DNA of 64,000 nt from JBEEJZ01 sp046046915 (GCA_046046915.1 JBJOIT010000003.1:43479-107478); one strand, 5' to 3'; positions 26,056-34,775 are shown, counted from the stretch's first letter. Numbers and translations: made by a program. The notes: a model not told the origin generated them from the sequence alone.

Positions 26056-26379
26056 ATGTATATCGTTCCGATTGCCTGGCTTTATGTCGCGCTCATGATG
26101 AGCGTGGCAGAAGCCACCAACAGTAACGGCACCCTCCTCGGTGCCGTCGTCACATTTGTGCTTTATGGCTTGTTGCCTATCAGCATCGTGATGTACCTGA
26201 TGGGCTCACCTGCCAGACGCCGGGCCATCAAGGCGAGAGAGGCGGCAGAGTTTGCCAAAAGCCAGACGGCACAAATAAAGGCGCAGGACGAGGTGGCGTC
26301 AGACCAACCAGACGCTGGCGGCCATGCGACCGGTTCCGACACCAGCAGCGCTGTCGCGGCGGTAAGAAAAGAAGCGTGA
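26056..26379 (+). CDS. small membrane protein of unknown function
   Basis: A 107-residue protein with two hydrophobic segments (about residues 3 to 18 and 28 to 49), then a short basic stretch (SPARRRAIKAREAAE) and a polar, probably disordered tail. I do not recognise a family. It is divergent from phaC. Its last 81 bases overlap the 3' end of the convergent pgeF gene, and the tail encoded there is low in complexity. The hydrophobic pattern and position make it likely real, although no strong ribosome site is seen. Confidence 0.6.
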   Translation: MYIVPIAWLYVALMMSVAEATNSNGTLLGAVVTFVLYGLLPISIVMYLMGSPARRRAIKAREAAEFAKSQTAQIKAQDEVASDQPDAGGHATGSDTSSAVAAVRKEA

Positions 26380-27099
26380 GGGCTGGCTGACCGTACACCA
26401 GAGCGCGCTGCCGTCATTGCCAGCAATGGCATGGATGCCCAAACTCTGAAGCCTAATACGGGCAAGGCTGGGTAAATCTGCGAGCCACTTGCCGGTGCTC
26501 CTGGGCTTAAAGCATTCATCAGCCGATGGATGTGTAGCCACAAAAGCGCTGCGAACATCATCCCCCACTTCAAAGGCACTCGGGCCTATGCAAGGCCCCA
26601 ACCATGCCACTGTGTCACCACCCAGTCCTTGAGTCTGCCCAGCACGTTCGGCAAACCTGTGCCAGACGGATTCGAGGATACCCAGGCCACTGACGCCTGC
26701 CAGGCCACGCCACCCTGCGTGCGCAGCTGCAACCAGGGGAATTTTTCGGTGGGCCAACAAGACGGGCAGGCAATCGGCCACCATCACCGTGCACGCCAGA
26801 CCCTTGGTACAAGTGAGTGCTGCATCGGCCTGGCGCCCGTTTGCCACAGTAGCGCTCAGTTCCAGCGTCTCGACACCATGCACCTGAGACATGAAAACTG
26901 GCCGCGCCGCCAGCACCTCGGCCAGTTTCTGGCGGTTCATATCCACCTTGGCGAGATCATCACCCACATGGTCGCCCACATTCATCGCGGCGAAAGGCGA
27001 AACAGAAACGCCGCCAGCTCTGCTAGTAAAAACGGCTCGCACCCAGGGCGGGGCCTCCCAGTCGGGAACGATCCAGTCTTCAGGGCAAGGGAGGGGCAT
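26299..27099 (-). CDS. pgeF: PgeF/YfiH multicopper-like purine nucleoside phosphorylase / peptidoglycan editing factor
   Basis: A 266-residue YfiH-family protein (formerly called laccase-domain polyphenol oxidase). The metal-site motifs SQVHGVETL, VADCLPVLL and AAHAGWRGLAG are all present, as is the C-terminal FFSYRRD...GRMAA ending that defines the normal C-terminus. Members act as purine nucleoside phosphorylase/deaminase or remove misincorporated amino acids in peptidoglycan. The gene is convergent with, and overlaps, the small membrane protein gene, and lies upstream of phaC on the same strand. Confidence 0.92.
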   Translation of the reverse strand: MPLPCPEDWIVPDWEAPPWVRAVFTSRAGGVSVSPFAAMNVGDHVGDDLAKVDMNRQKLAEVLAARPVFMSQVHGVETLELSATVANGRQADAALTCTKGLACTVMVADCLPVLLAHRKIPLVAAAHAGWRGLAGVSGLGILESVWHRFAERAGQTQGLGGDTVAWLGPCIGPSAFEVGDDVRSAFVATHPSADECFKPRSTGKWLADLPSLARIRLQSLGIHAIAGNDGSALWCTVSQPSRFFSYRRDSAAGVGTGRMAASVWLV

Positions 27100-27239
27100 C
27101 AGATGCTATCGCGGGCAAGGGTGGCAGGAGTTACAGCGTCGCCGATTGTCGGTGCTGAATCTTGTGGATGCAGATTCAAATGAAATTAGACTCGCGAGAC
27201 ATTTACCCCTGCTCCATCACCTTGATTGAAAGTCTCCTC

Positions 27240-27542
27240 ATGATTCTCGAACTCGCCGACATCCGCATCCACGCTGGTCAACAGGCTGCCTTTGACGAAG
27301 CCATTGAACGTGGCCTCACCACCGTGATCAGCCAAGCCAAGGGATTTCGTGGTTTCAAGGTCAACAAGGGCATCGAAAGCCCGGAGCGATATCTGCTGCA
27401 AATCTTTTGGGACACCTTGGAAGACCACACCGTCGGGTTTCGGCAGTCGCCAGCGTTCGTTCAGTGGCGCGCCATTGTTGGGCCTTTTTTTGCGGTGGCG
27501 CCCAATGTCGAGCACTTTGAGCTCTTAACCAAATCGGCTTGA
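27240..27542 (+). CDS. antibiotic biosynthesis monooxygenase (ABM) family protein
   Basis: A 100-residue protein with the dimeric alpha/beta-barrel ABM fold, suggested by MILELADIRIHAGQQAAF, the central GFRGFKVNKGIE segment and the C-terminal FRQSPAFVQWRAIVGPFF. Such proteins are quinol or heme monooxygenases or simple ligand binders; nothing here tells which. The start is the ATG giving MILELAD; an extended frame upstream is non-homologous. It is followed 49 bases later by the FAH-family gene. Confidence 0.75.
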   Translation: MILELADIRIHAGQQAAFDEAIERGLTTVISQAKGFRGFKVNKGIESPERYLLQIFWDTLEDHTVGFRQSPAFVQWRAIVGPFFAVAPNVEHFELLTKSA

Positions 27543-27591
27543 CCCTCCGCTTACTCACGGCAATTTCAAGGCCCACCCAAGTCAAAGGCAT

Positions 27592-28287
27592 ATGGACTAC
27601 TGTTTCACCCCCCCTAAGGTCGTCTCGGTTCCCGTTAATGGCAGCGCCAGCGTTTTTCCGGTTCATCGCATTTATTGCGTGGGCCGCAACTACGAGGAAC
27701 ACGCCAAGGAGATGGGTTTTACCGGCCGTGAGCCGCCCTTTTTCTTCTTGAAGCCGGCAGACGCATTGGTGGCGGCTGGCCAGGATGAGACCATTGCCAT
27801 CCCCTACCCTAACCTTACCCACAACTTTCATCACGAGGTCGAATTGGTGGTTGCCATCGGCAAGGGCGGCAAAAATATCCAGGCGCACGAGGCCCTCGGC
27901 CATGTATTTGGCTATGCCGTGGGCCTGGACATGACCCGCCGGGACTTGCAAAACGACATGAAGAAACAGGGGCGCCCCTGGTGCATAGGCAAAGCCTTTG
28001 ATCACTCGGCCCCCATAGGCCCCATCACGCCAGCTGCCCTGGCCGGCGACATTTCAAATGCAGACATCCGGCTCACCGTCAACGAGCATTCTCGTCAGGC
28101 CAGCCAAATCTCCAAATTGATCTGGAACATTGCTGAAACCATTGAGCACCTGTCGGCAGCCTGGGAATTGCAGCCCGGCGATCTGATTTACACCGGCACG
28201 CCCGAAGGTGTGGCGGCTGTGGTCCGGGGCGACACACTGCACGCCAGTATCAGCGGGCTAGGCAGCCTTTCCGTGCGGGTGATCTGA
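27592..28287 (+). CDS. fumarylacetoacetate hydrolase family protein (fumarylpyruvate hydrolase-like)
   Basis: A 231-residue FAH-fold hydrolase. The opening IYCVGRNYEEHAKEMG, the LKPADALV segment and the metal-binding HEVELVVAIG (Glu residues) with GLDMTRRDLQ are typical of fumarylpyruvate hydrolases and acylpyruvases, which cleave C-C bonds next to a keto group in gentisate-type pathways. No gentisate dioxygenase is in view, so the substrate is unknown. The terminal GDLIYTGTPEGVAAV motif is complete. Confidence 0.88.
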   Translation: MDYCFTPPKVVSVPVNGSASVFPVHRIYCVGRNYEEHAKEMGFTGREPPFFFLKPADALVAAGQDETIAIPYPNLTHNFHHEVELVVAIGKGGKNIQAHEALGHVFGYAVGLDMTRRDLQNDMKKQGRPWCIGKAFDHSAPIGPITPAALAGDISNADIRLTVNEHSRQASQISKLIWNIAETIEHLSAAWELQPGDLIYTGTPEGVAAVVRGDTLHASISGLGSLSVRVI

Positions 28288-28292
28288 GGCCA

Positions 28293-29033
28293 ATGCATTG
28301 GCCCGTACGCAAAAAGACCCTTGCGGTGCTGGTGGCCGTCTCTGCCATCCACACCGCTGGAATTTTTGTCGTGGTGCCCAGCTCACACCAAAGGCGTGAA
28401 CCTGCAACACGCCCGGTAAAGCTCACCTTACTGACACCCGAGGCGCCAACAAAAGAGCCCGCATCGCTAGCCGCAGCGGCTGCATCGGCTGCATCGGCTG
28501 TGACCAACCACCGTAACGTCGTCAAACGGCCACCCACTGAGTCTCTAGCCCCCAGCCACACGACCACAGCCACGGCGACAACGACTGGCGGCACAGCATC
28601 TGACCTGCAAAAGATCACAGCCTCGGGGCCGGACGTCGCCCCCAGCAATCACCTGAGCTCGCCTGCGGGCCTGCCCCTGAAGGAGGGCGTGCAAACAGTG
28701 GCTCAGGGCGTGGCACCCAAACCGGTTTCGACCCCCGAAGCACCGGCGGCGGTTGAACCGCCCTTGGCCGCTGCTGACTATCTGCACAACCCACCACCCG
28801 CCTACCCCAGTTTGAGCCTGCGATTACAGGAGCAAGGACAGGTGGTTCACCGGGTGTTGATAGGCCTGGATGGCAAGGCCATTAGCGCTCAGATGCTTAG
28901 CTCCAGCGGCTCTGAACGGCTGGACCGAGCAGCCCGAGAGGCCATCATGCAATGGCGTTATGTGCCGGGCAAAAGGGGCGGCACCCCAACTGTCATGAGT
29001 GTTGACGTACCGATCACCTGGCGACTGAACTAG
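28293..29033 (+). CDS. TonB-like energy transducer
   Basis: A 246-residue protein with a short cytoplasmic N-terminus, one membrane anchor (about residues 9 to 27), a long Ala/Pro/Thr-rich periplasmic spacer, and a C-terminal TonB domain starting at NPPPAYPSLSLRLQEQG and running through GSERLDRAAREAI to the end. TonB transmits proton-motive force to outer-membrane receptors. No exbB, exbD or receptor gene is adjacent, so it must use distant partners. The start follows the FAH stop by 5 bases. Confidence 0.85.
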   Translation: MHWPVRKKTLAVLVAVSAIHTAGIFVVVPSSHQRREPATRPVKLTLLTPEAPTKEPASLAAAAASAASAVTNHRNVVKRPPTESLAPSHTTTATATTTGGTASDLQKITASGPDVAPSNHLSSPAGLPLKEGVQTVAQGVAPKPVSTPEAPAAVEPPLAAADYLHNPPPAYPSLSLRLQEQGQVVHRVLIGLDGKAISAQMLSSSGSERLDRAAREAIMQWRYVPGKRGGTPTVMSVDVPITWRLN

Positions 29034-29034
29034 G

Positions 29035-29056
29035 GCAGCGGCGACAAGGCCGCTGC
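29035..29056. terminator. possible terminator hairpin between convergent genes
   Basis: GCAGCGGC, a six-base loop and GCCGCTGC form a perfect stem between the tonB-like and HbpS/GlcG genes. The U-run is missing, so termination is only suggested by position. Confidence 0.45.
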
Positions 29057-29065
29057 GCTACCCCT

Positions 29066-29473
29066 TCAGAGCGACAAAGCAGCAATACCCGCCTTGGCAA
29101 TTTGCGCGTCTTCATTCGACTTCACACCACTCACGCCCACGGCACCAAGGCACTGGCCGTCTTTCATGATCGGCACACCACCTTCAAGCATGCCTTCGAT
29201 AGCCGGTGCTGACAGGAAGGAATAACGACCGCCATTGATGACATCTTCATAGACCTTGCTTTCGCGTCGACCCAGGGCGGCCGTGTTGGCCTTGGCAGGG
29301 GCAATGTGAGCAGAAACAGGCGCCGCGCCATCAAGACGCTGCAAGGACAACAGGTGACCACCGTCGTCCACAATGGCGATGGTGACAGCCCAGTTGTTCT
29401 TGAGGGCTTCTGCTTCGGCTGCAGCAGCGATCAGTTTGACGTCAGAGGCCTCGAGCACAGATTTGGTTTGCAT
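29066..29473 (-). CDS. HbpS/GlcG family heme-binding-like protein
   Basis: A 135-residue GlcG/HbpS (DUF336) domain protein. The conserved VTIAIVDDGGHLLSLQRLDGA and the SAPAIEGMLEGGVPI segments are present. Members bind heme, cobalamin or small molecules, or accompany oxidative enzymes. No signal peptide is obvious with the chosen ATG (MQTKSVLEAS); an upstream ATG adds 11 hydrophobic residues (MPSPLIFIIFT), too short for a convincing signal. Its own specific role is unknown. Confidence 0.82.
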   Translation of the reverse strand: MQTKSVLEASDVKLIAAAAEAEALKNNWAVTIAIVDDGGHLLSLQRLDGAAPVSAHIAPAKANTAALGRRESKVYEDVINGGRYSFLSAPAIEGMLEGGVPIMKDGQCLGAVGVSGVKSNEDAQIAKAGIAALSL

Positions 29474-29637
29474 GGTGAAAATAATGAAGATGAGAGGGGA
29501 TGGCACGGCCCTGTAAAACAGGGCCCGGCATCAGAAAACCGGACGGATTGTAGGAAACCCATGGCCGGCTTGAGGCTGCCCGATGTTCAACACCCTAGAA
29601 TTTGATTCAAATCTCTTTGCTTTGAAAGGCTACAAAA

Positions 29638-30339
29638 ATGGCAAACAACCTGAATATCGGCGCATCCGGCACGGAGTATGGGCAGGCAAGCCTCTCAGCG
29701 GCACGCAACAAGGTTTTGCGCAATACCTACTGGTTGCTGGCGCTAAGCCTGCTGCCCACCGTGCTGGGCGCATGGGTCGGCGTGGAAACCGGCATCACCC
29801 AGTACCTGTCGGGCGGCATGGGCCTGATTGTTTTTCTCGGCGGCGCCTTTGGCTTCATGTTCGCTATCGAAAAAACAAAGAACTCCGCAACGGGTGTGCC
29901 GGTGTTGCTGGCATTCACATTCTTCATGGGCTTGATGATTTCGCGCCTGATCAGCATGGTGCTGGGCTTCAAGAACGGCCCGGATCTGATCATGACGGCA
30001 TTTGGGGGCACTGCGGGCGTTTTCTTCGTGATGGCCAGCCTCGCCAGCGTGATCAAACGAGACCTGTCAGGCATGGGCAAGTGGCTGTTTGTGGGCGCCA
30101 TAGTGTTGATGGTGGGCGGTTTGATCAACGTTTTCGTCGGCTCCACGGCGGGCATGCTGGCGCTGTCGGTCGCTGCGATCGGCATCTTCAGCGCATACAT
30201 GTTGTATGACCTGAAGCAGATCATCGACGGCGGTGAAACCAACTACATCAGCGCAACACTGGTGTTGTATCTGGATATCTTCAATGTCTTCCAGAGCTTG
30301 CTTTCTCTGCTGGGCATTTTCGGCGGCGAGCGTGACTGA
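29638..30339 (+). CDS. Bax inhibitor-1 family membrane protein
   Basis: Integral membrane protein of 233 residues with about seven hydrophobic helices, of the BI-1/YccA/YbhL family. The C-terminal segment SAYMLYDLKQIIDGGETNY with acidic residues and LYLDIFNVFQSLLSLLG is the family hallmark. The N-terminal RNKVLRNTYWLLALSLL also fits. In bacteria such proteins modulate FtsH or act as pH-sensitive calcium leak channels. The stop is overlapped by the GTG start of the next gene. Confidence 0.9.
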   Translation: MANNLNIGASGTEYGQASLSAARNKVLRNTYWLLALSLLPTVLGAWVGVETGITQYLSGGMGLIVFLGGAFGFMFAIEKTKNSATGVPVLLAFTFFMGLMISRLISMVLGFKNGPDLIMTAFGGTAGVFFVMASLASVIKRDLSGMGKWLFVGAIVLMVGGLINVFVGSTAGMLALSVAAIGIFSAYMLYDLKQIIDGGETNYISATLVLYLDIFNVFQSLLSLLGIFGGERD

Positions 30340-30760
30340 AGAAAAAACGCATCCGAGAACCGAAGCCGCCCTGGAGCGGCTGCGTAAGGCCATGCGCGCT
30401 ATAGAGGCTGAGGTGGAGGCAAATAAGGGGATTTACCCCTACAACTTCGGGCGCGTGACACAGGCCGAGCTTTGCCGTCGGGCAGATGTCAAAAAAGCGA
30501 CACTGCAAAACTCCGTCCACAAAGACACGACGCGCCTGGAGGTCATGGCGTGGATCGATCAGCTGAGTAAACAACTCGCCCAAAACCGCGACGGAACACG
30601 CGAGCGCGTGACCGCAGTGGTCGATGGGCTCGCAGACCAGGTCAGAGAGCTGTCGGTCGCTTTGCAAACGGTACAAGAACAGTTGGCCGAGGCCAAAAGA
30701 ACGATCTCCCAACTCCAACAGGAGAACGCATCGCTCAAAGCCAATGTGGACCGGCCGTAG
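30332..30760 (+). CDS. unrecognised HTH/coiled-coil protein
   Basis: A 142-residue protein I cannot assign to a named family. The GTG at 30332 overlaps the end of the Bax-inhibitor-1 gene by 8 bases; an ATG at residue 21 (MRAIEAEVE) is another possible start. Residues 40 to 75 (VTQAELCRRADVKKATLQ) look like a helix-turn-helix. From about residue 95 to the end there is a strong heptad pattern (LADQVRELSVALQTVQEQL) predicting a coiled coil. The layout recalls DNA-binding proteins of the KfrA type. It ends one base before the convergent lysE-like stop. Confidence 0.6.
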   Translation: MTEEKTHPRTEAALERLRKAMRAIEAEVEANKGIYPYNFGRVTQAELCRRADVKKATLQNSVHKDTTRLEVMAWIDQLSKQLAQNRDGTRERVTAVVDGLADQVRELSVALQTVQEQLAEAKRTISQLQQENASLKANVDRP

Positions 30761-30761
30761 G

Positions 30762-31415
30762 TCACCGATCAGACCATGCCAGCCGGGCAGCAAGCCCCAA
30801 GAACACCAGAGCCGTGGCTCGATTGAAGAGGGTTTGAGCACGCAAGGAGCCTTGGAGTTTGGCGCCCAAAAGGTCTGCAAACCAGGCCAAACCACCAAAG
30901 ACCAGCAAAGTCGCCATGACGAATAGGCCTCCCAGCAGCAGCACCTGGATGGCCACTGGCCCTGCATCTTGCCGTACAAATTGCGGCAAAAACGCCAGGA
31001 AAAAGATGCCCACCTTGGGGTTGGTCAAGTTCATGATGAATCCGCGTCTGTACATGCGCCAGGCAGGCGCCGAGAGCGTGTGGGCCTGCAATCGGCTGAT
31101 GGGCGCATGAAATGCTTTCCACGCCAGCAGGAGCAGGTAAGCCGCGCCAACCAGCTTAATAACCGTGAATGCCACCGCTGAGGCCGCCAATACAGCCGCC
31201 AGGCCCAAAGCGACGGCGGAGGTGTGTACCAACAAGCCCGTGCAAAGGCCCAGCGTGACGAACAGGCCCGACTTTCGCCCATGCCTGGCGGACTGAAGCA
31301 AGACGAATATATTGTCCGGGCCTGGCGTAAGTCCCAGCATCAGTGAGACAAAAAAGAAGGTGTAGGCTGTGTTGACGTCAAGCATGATGCACAGGACATA
31401 GAAGCTTGAGATCAT
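30762..31415 (-). CDS. LysE family translocator
   Basis: Exporter of 217 residues with about six hydrophobic helices. The family motif LGLTPGPDNIFVLLQSARHG is near residue 28, followed by GLCTGLLVHTSAVALGLAA and MNLTNPKVGIFFLAFLPQF. Members export amino acids such as lysine, homoserine or threonine. The first ATG has GGAG at nine bases; an ATG ten codons downstream is an alternative without a site. The substrate cannot be read from the sequence. Confidence 0.9.
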   Translation of the reverse strand: MISSFYVLCIMLDVNTAYTFFFVSLMLGLTPGPDNIFVLLQSARHGRKSGLFVTLGLCTGLLVHTSAVALGLAAVLAASAVAFTVIKLVGAAYLLLLAWKAFHAPISRLQAHTLSAPAWRMYRRGFIMNLTNPKVGIFFLAFLPQFVRQDAGPVAIQVLLLGGLFVMATLLVFGGLAWFADLLGAKLQGSLRAQTLFNRATALVFLGLAARLAWSDR

Positions 31416-31512
31416 ACAAGTCGGCTCCGCCCGGATGTTATAAACCGCGCACTCGAATCTGAACCGGCAGCAGTGCTTTTGGCACGCGCCACAACATCAA
31501 GAAAGAACCGTC

Positions 31513-32226
31513 ATGGGCGCTCAATGGAAAGCGAAAGGCAAGGCACAGGCAGCAGATGCCAGGGGCAAGCTGTTTGGGAAACTGGCCAAAGAAATCATGG
31601 TCGCGGCACGCAACGGGGCCGACCCAGCGGCCAACTCGCGTTTGCGCCTGGTGGTGGAGCAAGCCCGCAAAGTCTCGATGCCCAAGGACACACTGGAGCG
31701 AGCCATCAAAAAAGGGGCTGGCCTGACCGGCGAAGCCGTTAATTTCGAACACGTCATGTACGAAGGTTTTGCCCCCCACCGCGTGGCAGTGATGGTTGAA
31801 TGTCTGACCGACAACGTCAACCGCACCGCACCCGAGATGCGTGTTCTTTTTCGAAAAGGTCAGCTGGGTACGTCTGGGTCCGTAGCCTGGGATTTTGACC
31901 ATGTGGGCATGATCGAAGCCGAACAATCAGCGCCAAATGCCGACCCGGAAATGGCCGCCATTGAAGCCGGCGCCCAAGACTTTGAGCCGGCCGAAGAAGA
32001 AGGTACGATCCTGTTTATCACTGACGCGGCAGATTTGGACCTGGTCAGCCGCGCCCTGCCCGCCCAAGGGTTCAATGTGCTGTCTGCCAAGCTGGGTTAC
32101 AAGCCCAAGAATCCCATTGATCCGGCAAGCCTGAGCGCCGAGCAGCTGGAGGAAGTCGAGACTTTTCTGGCCGCCATCGACGGCAACGACGACGTGCAAA
32201 ACGTCTTCGTCAGCTTGGCTGGTTAA
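31513..32226 (+). CDS. yebC: YebC/PmpR family transcriptional regulator or translation factor
   Basis: A 237-residue YebC-family protein. The N-terminus QWKAKGKAQAADARGKLFGKL corresponds to the conserved WANIKHRK...GKIFTKL region; here Trp is kept but the HRK motif is replaced by KGK, pointing to the YeeN/YebC-II subgroup. Further markers are YEGFAPHRVAVMVECLTDN and FRKGQLGTSGSVAW. Family members act as DNA-binding regulators or help ribosomes on proline-rich stretches. The neighbours are unrelated. Confidence 0.88.
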   Translation: MGAQWKAKGKAQAADARGKLFGKLAKEIMVAARNGADPAANSRLRLVVEQARKVSMPKDTLERAIKKGAGLTGEAVNFEHVMYEGFAPHRVAVMVECLTDNVNRTAPEMRVLFRKGQLGTSGSVAWDFDHVGMIEAEQSAPNADPEMAAIEAGAQDFEPAEEEGTILFITDAADLDLVSRALPAQGFNVLSAKLGYKPKNPIDPASLSAEQLEEVETFLAAIDGNDDVQNVFVSLAG

Positions 32227-32263
32227 GCGTCACCTGGGTATTGCAAGCCCCCAGGCCGAACCT

Positions 32264-33460
32264 TCAGGGCTCCAGTCCGCCGACCTGCATCACGTCCCAG
32301 CAAGCGCCCATGGTGTGGTAGTCCACCTTGCCGGCCGGTGATTTGGTGTTCTCCAGTTTGCTCCCATCAGCAGACAGGATGCGAAACCACGCACCGTGCT
32401 CGTGGTCGACCATGTGTTGCCAGCTCCACTGCCACAAGCCCTGGTACTGCCGCAAAAAGACCTGCTCACCGGTGTGGCGCCACAAACGCCACGCGCTGGC
32501 AAAAGACTCGGCCTGCACCCAGAAATACTTGTCTGTGTCACAGGGTTGCAGGTCTGGAGAAAATCCATAGATCAGACCGCCGTGCCGGGCATCCCAGCCA
32601 TGCTCAAAGGCGGCCAGCTGTAGCTGCGCTGCACGGTCGACCCAGCGCTGCTGAGGCCGATGAGCGTGGGCAATCATCAACAATTTGGCCCACTCGGTCT
32701 GGTGCCCGGTTTGAAAGCCCCAAGGCTTGAAAATATTGCCGGGGTTGTCTTTGTTGTAGTCCCAGTCGATCGACCAATCAGACCGGTAGTGCTCCCAAAC
32801 CAAACCGTCAGCAGATGCTGCTAATTCAAAAGGAAATTTCTCGATCAGGCTTTCTGCACGATCCAGATAACGCACGTCACCCGTGAATTCAAAGGCGGTG
32901 AGGCAGGCCTCGCACATGTGCATATTGGCGTTTTGACCCCGATAGGCCAGCAAGACGCCCTCAGGGGTGATTTCGTCGGCATAGGCCCCATCACGCGCGC
33001 TGTAAAAAGCATCATTCATGCGATCAAAAGCTGCCGCCACATCGGCCTTGCTGGCGCACCCCACACTGTGCGCATGGGCCAGGGCAAGCAGAACAAACGC
33101 CTGCCCATAGGCCATCACAGTAGCATCTTCGATGTGGCCGTCATTGACCGTCCAGGCATACATGCCATCAGACCGTTTGAAGGCGTCAAGATGTGCCATT
33201 CCATGCCTTGCCCAGTCGGCAACTGCGGCGCTGCCAGTGTGCCGTTTGGCCATCGCACCATTGAACACAAACCGGGTGGCACTCACCAGATGGCGATGGC
33301 GGCGGTTGTAAACCGTGCCGTCATCCAGAAAATAGTGAAAAAAACCACCATACGGGTCTAGGGCCGTGGGTTCATAAAAACCCAGCGTGTCAGCCACATG
33401 TTGCTGTAAAAAAGAACGACTTAAAAAATTGGCCATCACTTGGTCGGCATCAATCGGCAT
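32264..33460 (-). CDS. AGE family epimerase/isomerase
   Basis: A 398-residue (alpha/alpha)6-barrel protein of the N-acylglucosamine 2-epimerase / mannose isomerase family. Markers are RHRHLVSATRFVFNGA, the active-site NANMHMCEACLTAFE, FQTGHQTEWAKLL and the terminal KVDYHTMGACWDV. Sugar isomerases of this class interconvert mannose with fructose, or cellobiose epimers. The sequence does not fix the sugar. No transport or kinase gene accompanies it. Confidence 0.88.
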   Translation of the reverse strand: MPIDADQVMANFLSRSFLQQHVADTLGFYEPTALDPYGGFFHYFLDDGTVYNRRHRHLVSATRFVFNGAMAKRHTGSAAVADWARHGMAHLDAFKRSDGMYAWTVNDGHIEDATVMAYGQAFVLLALAHAHSVGCASKADVAAAFDRMNDAFYSARDGAYADEITPEGVLLAYRGQNANMHMCEACLTAFEFTGDVRYLDRAESLIEKFPFELAASADGLVWEHYRSDWSIDWDYNKDNPGNIFKPWGFQTGHQTEWAKLLMIAHAHRPQQRWVDRAAQLQLAAFEHGWDARHGGLIYGFSPDLQPCDTDKYFWVQAESFASAWRLWRHTGEQVFLRQYQGLWQWSWQHMVDHEHGAWFRILSADGSKLENTKSPAGKVDYHTMGACWDVMQVGGLEP

Positions 33461-33495
33461 GGAGGGCCATCAGGTCCATCGAGACTGATGGACGG

Positions 33496-33945
33496 TTATT
33501 GACTTAGTTTCGCCAGGTTGGCAGTTGCGATGACGATCCAGCGGTCGCCCAAGTCTCGAAAAACAATCAATTGTGGTGCAAGGTTTTCTACATGGCGACC
33601 ATCGATCAGCTCATCGACCTCCAGGTTGAATGTCACAACCCGAATGTCCGCCTGACCCGTGACTTTGAGGTTCTTGAACCGCGGTGTGGTCCGGATGACC
33701 GGGATGCTGCGATCCAGATACCCGGTTTTGTCATATACCGCACCGTTAGATCGAACAATCTGGAATTCTGGTGCCAAATAATTTGCAATGATCTGACGAT
33801 CACCGCCAGCGAGCGCTTGAAACAGTGACTCCAAGGCATTTTGCGCTCGCTCTGCTAGCCCCATCTGCTGTTGGGCACTGGACAGAACTGAGGCAATGCA
33901 AAGGCCAAGTGCAAACAAAACAGAGAAAAATGTGCGTTTCATCAT
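33496..33945 (-). CDS. exported SnoaL/NTF2-like (DUF4440) protein
   Basis: A 149-residue protein with a signal peptide of about 24 residues (FFSVLFALGLCIASVLSSA, cleavage after SSAQ). The mature part shows the pattern of an NTF2-like domain: a helical ALESLFQALAGGDRQIIANYLAP, YDKTGYLDRS and alternating beta strands. Function is unknown. The start has two tandem ATGs and no strong ribosome site. Confidence 0.72.
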   Translation of the reverse strand: MMKRTFFSVLFALGLCIASVLSSAQQQMGLAERAQNALESLFQALAGGDRQIIANYLAPEFQIVRSNGAVYDKTGYLDRSIPVIRTTPRFKNLKVTGQADIRVVTFNLEVDELIDGRHVENLAPQLIVFRDLGDRWIVIATANLAKLSQ

Positions 33946-33989
33946 TTGCTTAAGGAAATAGAAAGGGTTACCTCTACAAAAAAACTGGC

Positions 33990-34775
33990 CTATCGTGTTC
34001 TACGCGTGCCATCCAAAGCAAACATCACACAGGACCGATCCTCCTGTCGATGAAAGCCAGACGCACGAAGAAGTGCAGCGGAGGCCAGGTTGTCGCTTGA
34101 GCAAGCGGCTGTGACGCCGAGCGTTTCATCATCATGTGCCAAATGGGACAAAAGCGTGGCAGTCAAACGCCTGCCCAGGCCCCTACCTCGCACCGAATCA
34201 GAAACGCAAGCCATACCTATCTGGGCATGTCCAGTCCACGGCGTGCTCTTGCTATGGCCCCAAGTGATTGCACCCGTTGCGACAACCTCTCCACTGGCAT
34301 CACGAGCCAAAGCCAGCATATTGCGCACGGCCCTTCCACGCAGGGTTTGGACTGACGCTGGGGCAATTCCACAACTCCGCATCAATTCCCGTGCGCTTTG
34401 GGTTAGCTCCTCGCCCCAGTCGGCCTGAATGCCGATGTCCAACCTAGGAAACAACTGCAAATGCTCGCTACCGTCATGGTTAAAAGTTAAAGCTTCCCTG
34501 CGCGCAAGATAGAAATCCCAAGTGTGGGCATGGGGTGCCAGCCCATGTGACTGAGCCGCCTCCACAAAGCGAGCGACGTCTTGATGGGTATGCGCGAACA
34601 AACCCAGTGCACCTTCTTCTTTCAACAGGGTAAGCGCACGATCCAGGCCAAAAAGCCCCAAATCATCGAGAACCGCAAATCTTCCAGTGTGTTGCTGGCC
34701 AAGACAACTTTCTGCCTGAATGTTGCAAACATCGCGCGCCTCTCGTTCGAGGGACCGGAGATCCGACTCAGGCAT
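33990..34775 (-). CDS. GNAT family N-acetyltransferase
   Basis: A 261-residue protein with a C-terminal GNAT domain. The acetyl-CoA binding loop is CVSDSVRGRGLGRRLTATLL near residue 190, followed by SSDNLASAALLRASGFHRQ, a typical GNAT end. The N-terminal 120 residues are poorly conserved and include RFAVLDDLGLFGLDRAL. The substrate is unknown. It is transcribed away from the tRNA-Ser terminator region upstream; the 243 bases between it and the tRNA hold only the hairpin listed separately. Confidence 0.82.
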   Translation of the reverse strand: MPESDLRSLEREARDVCNIQAESCLGQQHTGRFAVLDDLGLFGLDRALTLLKEEGALGLFAHTHQDVARFVEAAQSHGLAPHAHTWDFYLARREALTFNHDGSEHLQLFPRLDIGIQADWGEELTQSARELMRSCGIAPASVQTLRGRAVRNMLALARDASGEVVATGAITWGHSKSTPWTGHAQIGMACVSDSVRGRGLGRRLTATLLSHLAHDDETLGVTAACSSDNLASAALLRASGFHRQEDRSCVMFALDGTRRTR

